From Candidatus Methylomirabilota bacterium (lineage in GTDB: Bacteria > Methylomirabilota > Methylomirabilia > Methylomirabilales > 2-02-FULL-66-22): a DNA stretch of 9,476 nt. Positions 4,619 through 9,476 of the stretch are shown one piece after another; position 1 is the stretch's first letter; every line of letters begins with the position of its first letter. A model generated the notes under the pieces. It had not been told where the DNA came from and did no database searches. It worked only from the letters and a program-made list of their open reading frames with translations. The stretch lies in contig JACQXP010000150.1 in NCBI GenBank assembly GCA_016208645.1, forward strand, positions 1-9,476. Direction: 5' to 3'. The translations under genes and the position numbers were made by a program.

Positions 4619-7105
4619 TCAGGCTCGGAGCTCCGCTCCCAGGCGGCGGGCCGCCGCCTCGACGATGCGGCGTTTCTCGGCCTCCACCTCCGCATCGGTC
4701 AGCGTCCGATCCGCGGCCTGAAAGACGAGGGAGAAGGCCAGGCTCTTCTTGCCGGATGGGAGCTGCTGTCCCCGATACACATCGAAGAGCCGGGCCTCCG
4801 CGAGCAGCGGCCCGCCCGCGGATCGGATGACCGCCGTGAGGTCGGCCGCCGTCACCCCGTCATCCACGACCAGGGCGATGTCTTGCAGCGCCGGAGGGAA
4901 GCGGGGAACCCCGACCACGGGGTGGGTCGGCGGAACCCGCGCGAGGAGTGCTTCCAGGTCGAGTTCCGCCAGGCAGGCCGGCCCGGGCGGCAGGTCGAAG
5001 GCCGCCCGCACCTGTGGATGGATCTCCCCCAGGATCCCCACCTCGTGCCCTTCGACCAGGAGCCGGGCGGTCCGGCCCGGAGCGAAGGTGGGATGCGTGG
5101 TCGGCTCGAAGCGGGCGGCCCCGAGGTGGAGCCCGCGCAGCAGCGACTCCACCACGCCCTTCAGGTCGAAGAAGTCGGTGCGGGGCGGGTCGGGGTCCCG
5201 CCAGGAGGCCGGCGCCAGCCGCCCGGCCATCCCGATGGTCACCCGCCGCGGTTCGGCCGGCAACTCCAAGGTACCGCCGGAGAGAAAGACCGGACCGATC
5301 TCGAAAAACCACAGCCGGTCCCGAAGCCGTGCATTATGCGCCATGACCTCCAACAGGCCGGGCAGGAGGCTCTGGCGCATCACCACCCGATCGGCGCTGA
5401 TGGGGTTGGCCACACGGACGTAGGCCCGCTCCGCCGGCGAATCGTCCCCCGGGGAGAGCTGCGCCTCGCGCTCGGGCGTCGTCAACCGGTAGGTGATGAC
5501 CTCTTGCAGCCCGGCGACCGCCAAGAGGTCCCGCGTCCGCTCCTCCAGGTTCACCGGGATGATGTCCCGCTGCGGCGGCAGCCGGTCGGCCATCTCGGTC
5601 ACGGGGATCCGGTCATACCCGTGGATGCGCGCCACCTCCTCGATGAGGTCGGCTGCCCCCGTCACGCCGGTCCCGATATCCAGCCGGTGGTCGGGGGCGG
5701 TCACGCGCAAGCCCGTCTCCCCCTGGGGCTCGCAGCGGAACTCGAGGGCCGTGAGGATCCGCTCGATCTCGGCACGGGACAGCTCCATGCCCAGGATGCG
5801 CCGCACCTCGTCGGTGGTCAGGAGAACCACGGAGGGGACCTGGGGCGCCGGATAGCAGTCGGCCACGCCCCGGGCGATCCGCCCACCCCCCAGCTCCCGC
5901 ATCAGTTCCGTGGCCCGCATCGCGGCCGGGACCGCCGCCGAAGGCGGCACCCCCCGGCCGAAACGGGCGCTGGCCTCGCTGGGGAGCTTCAGCGCCTGGG
6001 TGGTCTTGCGGATGGAGACGAAGTGGAAGTTGGCGGCCTCCAGCAGGATGGCCCGCGTGGCGTGGGTGACCTCGGTCTCGGCCCCGCCCATCACCCCGGC
6101 GATGGCGATGGGGCCCGCCGCATCCGTGATCAGCAGCCGCTCACGCGTGAGAGGGCGCACCACGCTGTCAAGCGTGGTCAGCAACTCGCCCGCCTTGGCG
6201 GGGCGGACCGTGATCTGCGGCACCCCCTTGGCGCGGCGAACCAGCACGTCGTAGTCGAAGGCGTGCAGCGGCTGGCCCCACTCGAGCATCACGTAGTTGG
6301 TGACATCCACCACGTTGTTGATGGGCCGGATGCCCGCCAGGCGCAGCCGGCGACGCATCCACTCCGGCGACGGGCCGATGGTGACGTCCGTGATCAAGGT
6401 GGCCGCATAGCGGGCGCAGAGCGTCGGGTCGGCGATGGCGATCGCCACCCGTCCCTCGATGGGGTCTCCGTCAGCCTGCATCCGGGCCTGGGGAGAGTGC
6501 ACCCGGCCGCCGGTGAGCGCCGCCACCTCCCGGGCCACCCCCTGCACGGAGAGACAGCGGGCCATGTTGGGGGTGATCTCCAGGTCCAGGACCACATCCC
6601 CCATGTAGGTCGCCAGGGGCATCCCCACGGGCGCCGGCGCATCCAGGAGCAGGACGCCGGTGTGATCCTCCGAGAGGCCCAGCTCCTTCTCCGACAGGAT
6701 CATGGCATCGGAGTAGATCCCCCGGACCTTGCGCCCCTTGAGGACGGTGGGGACCGGTGCGGGGCTGGTGCCGTCCCAGTGGCGCGCCCCCTCCAGTGCC
6801 AAGGCCACCTTGTGGCCTGTGTCGCCGACGCGGAGGTTCGGGGCGCCCGTCACCACGCTCTTGGGCTGGCCGGCCCCGTACTCCACCGTGGCCAGCACCA
6901 GCCGATCCGCATCCGGGTGCGGACGGACCTCCAGGATCTGGCCCACCACGATCCGCCCGGGATCCCAGGGCAAGGCGCTGCCGGGCAGGCCGACGGTCTG
7001 GATGTCCGCCACCTCCAGCCCGGCGAAGGTCAGGCGCTCGGCCAGCTCCGGCACCGGCAGGGGGGTGTCCACATACTCCTTGAGCCAACTGATCGGCACG
7101 CGCAT
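4619..7105 (-). CDS. pheT: Phenylalanyl-tRNA synthetase beta subunit
   Basis: PheT pairs with PheS in an (alpha-beta)2 enzyme that charges tRNA-Phe; beta carries the editing site that removes misacylated Tyr. The 828 residues begin with the family N-terminus MRVPISWLKEYV. They then show a tRNA-binding fold (about 45-155), the B3/B4 editing region (including GVMGGAETEV), the B5 domain, the catalytic-like core and a C-terminal FDX-ACB anticodon-binding domain (final 95 residues, from about VPRFPPALQDIALVV to the end). I chose ATG at 7105 by family alignment. An in-frame ATG at 7138 would add 11 residues and sit 18 bases after pheS; neither has a strong ribosome-binding site. The usual TPNRxDCLS motif here reads TPNMARCLS. 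The pair is certain; the start is moderate. Confidence 0.96.
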   Translation of the reverse strand: MRVPISWLKEYVDTPLPVPELAERLTFAGLEVADIQTVGLPGSALPWDPGRIVVGQILEVRPHPDADRLVLATVEYGAGQPKSVVTGAPNLRVGDTGHKVALALEGARHWDGTSPAPVPTVLKGRKVRGIYSDAMILSEKELGLSEDHTGVLLLDAPAPVGMPLATYMGDVVLDLEITPNMARCLSVQGVAREVAALTGGRVHSPQARMQADGDPIEGRVAIAIADPTLCARYAATLITDVTIGPSPEWMRRRLRLAGIRPINNVVDVTNYVMLEWGQPLHAFDYDVLVRRAKGVPQITVRPAKAGELLTTLDSVVRPLTRERLLITDAAGPIAIAGVMGGAETEVTHATRAILLEAANFHFVSIRKTTQALKLPSEASARFGRGVPPSAAVPAAMRATELMRELGGGRIARGVADCYPAPQVPSVVLLTTDEVRRILGMELSRAEIERILTALEFRCEPQGETGLRVTAPDHRLDIGTGVTGAADLIEEVARIHGYDRIPVTEMADRLPPQRDIIPVNLEERTRDLLAVAGLQEVITYRLTTPEREAQLSPGDDSPAERAYVRVANPISADRVVMRQSLLPGLLEVMAHNARLRDRLWFFEIGPVFLSGGTLELPAEPRRVTIGMAGRLAPASWRDPDPPRTDFFDLKGVVESLLRGLHLGAARFEPTTHPTFAPGRTARLLVEGHEVGILGEIHPQVRAAFDLPPGPACLAELDLEALLARVPPTHPVVGVPRFPPALQDIALVVDDGVTAADLTAVIRSAGGPLLAEARLFDVYRGQQLPSGKKSLAFSLVFQAADRTLTDAEVEAEKRRIVEAAARRLGAELRA

Positions 7106-7156
7106 GGGTCGTGAATCCACGGGGGGCCGCCGCGCCATCGGGCCGGCGATCCCGTC

Positions 7157-8191
7157 TCAGAACTGTTCCAGGAACCGAAGATCGTTGGTCCAGAAGTAGC
7201 GAATGTCCTCGATCCGGTGCTTCAGCATGGTGATGCGCTCCGGGCCCATGCCGAAGGCGAAGCCCGAGTAGGTCGCCGGGTCATAGCCGCCATTCCTCAG
7301 GACCTCGGGGTGCACCATGCCGCACCCCAGGATCTCCAGCCACCCGGTCTGTTTGCAAACCACGCAGCCGGCCCCCTCGCACAGCATGCACTCCACATCC
7401 ATCTCGGCGCTGGGCTCGGTGAAGGGGAAGTGGCTGGCCCGGAATCGCACCCGCCGGGCGGCCCCGAACATCCGGTGGGCGAAGCTGATCAGCGTCCCCT
7501 TCAGGTCGGTCATGGTGACGTGCCGCCCCACCGCCAGCCCTTCGACTTGGTGGAACTGGATCTCCGACCGGGCGGTGATCTGCTCGTAGCGGTAGCACAT
7601 CCCCGGCAGGATCACCCGGATGGGGTTCGGGCAGAACTCCCGCATGGCCCGGATCTGGCCCGGGGAGGTATGGGTCCGGAGGAGGATGCCGTCCACCGTG
7701 GTGTAGAAGGTATCCCACATGTCCCGGGCAGGATGGTGCGCGGGGATATTCAGCAGCTCGAAATTCATCTCCTCGGTTTCGATGTCCCGGCTGCGGTAGA
7801 TCTGGAACCCCATGTCCGCCCAGATCTGACAGATCCGCCGCAGGACCTGGGTGCTGGGGTGCAGGCGGCCCATGGGAACCGGCCGCCCGGGCAGGGTCAC
7901 GTCCACCTGCTCCGCCGCCAGCACCGCCGCACGCGCGGCCGCCTGGAGGGCCTCGCGTCTGGCTGTCAGGGCCGCCTCCAGCCGTTCCTTCACCTCGTTG
8001 GCCAGCTTCCCGACGGCCGGCCGCTCCCCCGGAGGCAGGTCGGCCAGACCGCGAAGGATCGCCGCCAGGGATCCCTTCCGGCCGAGGTAGCGTACCCGCA
8101 CCTGTTCCAGGGCGGCCTCGTCCGCCGTGGCCTCCAGCGCCGTCAATGCCTCGGCCTGCAGGGCCGCCAGGGCTTGGGAGATGTTCGTCAT
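7157..8191 (-). CDS. pheS: Phenylalanyl-tRNA synthetase alpha subunit
   Basis: PheS holds the class II aminoacylation active site. The 344-residue form shows an N-terminal coiled-coil arm with VRYLGRKG (about residues 33-40), HPARDMWDTFY (153-163), RTHTSPGQIRAM (172-183), a motif-2-like FHQVEGL (213-219), FPFTEPSAEMDV, and motif 3 GFAFGMGPER (310-319). Four cysteines at 268, 271, 276 and 279 (CxxC-x4-CxxC) form a zinc-knuckle-like insert, as in B. subtilis PheS and absent from E. coli PheS. Two starts are possible: ATG at 8191, giving a usual N-terminus but weak ribosome-binding site, or GTG at 8215 with GGAG nine bases upstream, adding eight residues. I favour 8191. The gene stands alone after a terminator and is followed by pheT. 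Confidence 0.96.
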   Translation of the reverse strand: MTNISQALAALQAEALTALEATADEAALEQVRVRYLGRKGSLAAILRGLADLPPGERPAVGKLANEVKERLEAALTARREALQAAARAAVLAAEQVDVTLPGRPVPMGRLHPSTQVLRRICQIWADMGFQIYRSRDIETEEMNFELLNIPAHHPARDMWDTFYTTVDGILLRTHTSPGQIRAMREFCPNPIRVILPGMCYRYEQITARSEIQFHQVEGLAVGRHVTMTDLKGTLISFAHRMFGAARRVRFRASHFPFTEPSAEMDVECMLCEGAGCVVCKQTGWLEILGCGMVHPEVLRNGGYDPATYSGFAFGMGPERITMLKHRIEDIRYFWTNDLRFLEQF

Positions 8192-8193
8192 GC

Positions 8194-8248
8194 GCCGATG
8201 TCCAAAATCGGCCACTCCCCTTGACTCCAGCCAGACTCACGGGGAGTG
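8194..8248 (-). promoter_or_regulatory. Two abutting hairpins at the pheS start
   Basis: The minus strand carries two perfect inverted repeats with no base between them. CACTCCCC/GGGGAGTG (8241-8248 with 8213-8220, 20-base loop) is followed by GCCGAT/ATCGGC (8207-8212 with 8194-8199, 7-base loop), ending two bases before the ATG at 8191. The second arm of the first stem contains the alternative GTG start at 8215, so folding would hide it. No convincing -35/-10 pair is visible between the upstream terminator and this structure. A regulatory role is inferred. Confidence 0.6.
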
Positions 8249-8312
8249 ACCGAACGGTGTCTCACGCTCTCCGGAGGTGCGGCTACTCGGATCGTGGGGA
8301 TCAGCCTTCGCC

Positions 8313-8342
8313 AAAAAAAGCGCCCCGAGATCATCGGGGCGC
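8313..8342 (-). terminator. Rho-independent terminator after rplT
   Basis: On the minus strand a perfect 9-base-pair GC-rich stem GCGCCCCGA/TCGGGGCGC with a 5-base loop (TGATC) is followed immediately by seven T. It starts 24 bases after the rplT stop codon and separates the infC-rpmI-rplT transcript from pheS. It could also work as an attenuator in the pheS leader, since the pheS start is about 120 bases further on, but no Phe-rich leader peptide or T-box is evident. Confidence 0.95.
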
Positions 8343-8366
8343 AACGGGAAGAACCGATCCAACCAA

Positions 8367-8726
8367 TTACGCGGCGACCTGCGACTTGGCCAGGTCCGCC
8401 AGCGCGTTGAAGGCAGCCGCATCCCGCACCGCCAAGTCCGCCAGCATCTTGCGATCCACCGTGACGCCGGCCTTCCGCAGGCCGCCCATCAGGCGACTGT
8501 AGGACAGGCCAGCCAGTCGGGCCCCCGCGTTGATGCGGATCACCCACAGGTTCCGGAAATCCCGCTTCCGGTTTCGCCGGTCGCGGTAGCTGTACGCCAG
8601 GGCGCGATCCACCGCCTCCTGGGCGCTGCGGAAGCAATTCTTGCGTTTCCCCCAGTATCCCTCCGCCTGCTTCAGGACCCGGTTCCGTCGCTGGCGTGTC
8701 GTGAATCCACCCTTCGTGCGTGGCAT
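8367..8726 (-). CDS. rplT: 50S ribosomal protein L20
   Basis: L20 binds 23S rRNA early in large-subunit assembly and in several bacteria represses its own operon. The 119-residue product is strongly basic at the N-terminus (MPRTKGGFTTRQRRNRVLKQAEGYW), as required for its long RNA-contacting helix, and has the family signature YRDRRNRKRDFRNLW-IRINA-AR, LSYSRLMGGLRKAGVTVDRKMLADLAV. Residues around 23-36 (GYWGKRKNCFRSAQ) differ from the more common GYRGARSRLFRVA. The ATG at 8726 has GAGGAG eight bases upstream. It follows rpmI by 96 bases and ends just before a strong terminator. Confidence 0.98.
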   Translation of the reverse strand: MPRTKGGFTTRQRRNRVLKQAEGYWGKRKNCFRSAQEAVDRALAYSYRDRRNRKRDFRNLWVIRINAGARLAGLSYSRLMGGLRKAGVTVDRKMLADLAVRDAAAFNALADLAKSQVAA

Positions 8727-8822
8727 GATACGTGCTCCTCGTTTCTTCCGTCCGCCTCGATGCGGATCCTCAGCCTTCGACTCGCAACCTCACACCCGCC
8801 ATTCCCAGACCCAACGGCTTGT

Positions 8823-9020
8823 TTACAAGTATGGAACGAGAATCTTCATCCGCTTGGCGTCCGCGGGATGCACCACGGTTTCCTTGCGCAGCGGCCGCAT
8901 GCGCTTCCCGGACTTGCCGGTCAGCAGATGGCTCTTGGAGGAATGGGCGCGCCGCAGCTTCCCGGTCCCGGTGACCTTGAATCGCTTGGCGGCGCCTCGG
9001 TTGGTTTTCATCTTGGGCAT
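8823..9020 (-). CDS. rpmI: 50S ribosomal protein L35
   Basis: L35 is a small basic protein of the large ribosomal subunit. The 65-residue product from ATG 9020 begins with the family sequence MPKMKTNRGAAKRFK and ends RMKILVPYL, a normal length. GAGGAG lies nine bases upstream. The frame remains open upstream to an ATG at 9077, itself preceded by GGAGG, which would add 19 residues starting MCEARAPEF. That extension has no counterpart in known L35 proteins, so I take 9020 as the start. It lies between infC and rplT in the usual order. Confidence 0.97.
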   Translation of the reverse strand: MPKMKTNRGAAKRFKVTGTGKLRRAHSSKSHLLTGKSGKRMRPLRKETVVHPADAKRMKILVPYL

Positions 9021-9084
9021 GAATGCGTTCTCCTCGCCTCTCCCCGGGATGAACTCTGGGGCTCTGGCTTCGCACATTGATCCT

Positions 9085-9105
9085 CCGCCGGGATAAACCC
9101 GGCGG
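9085..9105 (-). promoter_or_regulatory. Hairpin in the infC-rpmI gap
   Basis: A perfect 8-base-pair stem CCGCCGGG/CCCGGCGG with a 5-base loop (TTTAT on the minus strand) stands between infC and rpmI. It has no T-run, so it is not an intrinsic terminator. Its last two G bases overlap a GGAGG four bases before the ATG at 9077. L20 is known to control rpmI-rplT through mRNA structure upstream of rpmI in E. coli. A similar role here is possible but unproven, and no L20 binding-site consensus was tested. Confidence 0.5.
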
Positions 9106-9115
9106 CTTCATCACC

Positions 9116-9145
9116 CATTGGTCATTGGCTCATTGGTCATTCGGT
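9116..9145. repeat. CATTGGT-type 7-base array after infC
   Basis: The plus strand reads CATTGGT (9116-9122), CATTGGC (9123-9129), a single T, CATTGGT (9131-9137), then a diverged CATTCGGT (9138-9145). It starts two bases downstream of the infC stop codon in the direction of transcription. The unit differs from the CGTGAGG-type array after rny, but the 7-base period and post-stop position match. Confidence 0.75.
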
Positions 9146-9147
9146 CG

Positions 9148-9476
9148 TTAGTGTTTCGGCGCCAGGATCTGCGTCATGTTCCGGCCCTCGACCTTGGCCT
9201 GCTGCTCCACCACCGCCACGTCCTTCAGGGCCTCCACGAACCGATCCAGCAGCACCCTCCCCCGGTCCATGCGGATCACCTCGCGCCCCCGGAACATCAT
9301 GGTGATCTTGGCCTTGTTCCCTTCCTTCAGGAAGCGCTCTGCGTGCCGCACCTTGAACTGGAAGTCGTGCTCCTCGGTCTTCGGGCGGCGCTTGACCTCC
9401 TTGAGATCGATGATCGTCTGCTTCTTCCTGGCCTCCCGCGCCTTCTTGCTCTGCTCGTACCGGTATTTGCCGTAAT
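9148..9476 (-). CDS. infC: Translation initiation factor IF3 (5' end missing)
   Basis: IF3 binds the 30S subunit, prevents premature subunit joining and checks start-codon and initiator-tRNA pairing. The frame enters from the window edge; 108 residues are visible to TAA at 9150-9148. They cover the end of the N-terminal domain and linker (YGKYRYEQSKKAREARKKQ) and the whole C-terminal 30S-binding domain: IIDLKEVKRRPKTEEHDF, KVRHAERFLKEGNKAKITMMFRGRE, DRGRVLLDRF, then VEGRNMTQILAPKH at the end. About 65-70 N-terminal residues, including the start (often AUU or AUC in this gene), are outside the window. It leads the rpmI-rplT cluster. Confidence 0.97.
   Translation of the reverse strand, partial: YGKYRYEQSKKAREARKKQTIIDLKEVKRRPKTEEHDFQFKVRHAERFLKEGNKAKITMMFRGREVIRMDRGRVLLDRFVEALKDVAVVEQQAKVEGRNMTQILAPKH

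Noticed and set aside
4613..7114. An 833-codon open frame on the plus strand opposite pheT
   Set aside because: It is the antisense shadow of a GC-rich gene: rich in Arg, Gly, His and Pro, without recognisable domains, and pheT is unambiguous on the other strand.
7217..8224. A 335-codon plus-strand open frame opposite pheS
   Set aside because: Antisense shadow with no protein-like motif; pheS is certain.
8313..8366. An antiterminator alternative to the rplT terminator
   Set aside because: Only a five-base competing pairing (ATCGG with CCGAT) was found, far weaker than the nine-base terminator stem.
9085..9105. Intrinsic terminator between infC and rpmI
   Set aside because: The stem is strong but no T-run follows on the transcribed strand, and L35 and L20 are normally co-transcribed with infC.

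Overview
This GC-rich window holds a chromosomal housekeeping cluster. Every supportable gene lies on the minus strand, so transcription runs from high to low coordinates: infC (5' end cut by the window edge), rpmI, rplT, terminator, pheS, pheT, a small coiled-coil gene, zapA, a 6S RNA gene, rny (RNase Y), a ymdB-like phosphodiesterase gene and folD (3' end cut by the window edge). The organism is a bacterium. RNase Y beside YmdB, ZapA followed by 6S RNA, GC-rich codons and GTG starts fit a GC-rich Gram-negative lineage, such as a deltaproteobacterial or Methylomirabilota/Rokubacteria-like group. That placement is inference, because no phylogenetic marker was searched.

Translation block (9476 to 4619). 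IF3, L35 and L20 form the classic infC-rpmI-rplT cluster, closed by a textbook intrinsic terminator at 8313-8342. The two phenylalanyl-tRNA synthetase subunits follow. The pheS start is preceded by two perfectly abutting hairpins that would bury one of its two candidate start sites. A hairpin also lies between infC and rpmI.

Division and transcription-control block (4561 to 3598). A plausible sigma70-type promoter sits in the pheT-coiled-coil gap. It would drive a 97-residue coiled-coil protein (perhaps ZapB-like) and ZapA, which are 12 bases apart. Downstream, with its own promoter-like sequence, is an RNA with strong hallmarks of 6S RNA, the regulator that binds sigma70 RNA polymerase.

RNA-decay and one-carbon block (3590 to 1). 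About 300 bases without a gene hold short direct repeats and hairpins that would lie in the rny leader. RNase Y, a YmdB-family phosphodiesterase and FolD follow. The rny-ymdB gap is filled by a mirror-image pair of 7-base tandem arrays, and a different 7-base array follows the infC stop codon.

No CRISPR array, transposase, phage gene, toxin module or defence system is visible. The observations of most interest are RNA-level: the 6S gene and its possible precursor stem, the pheS leader hairpins, the 7-base arrays and the structured rny leader. I do not see a previously undescribed protein system here.
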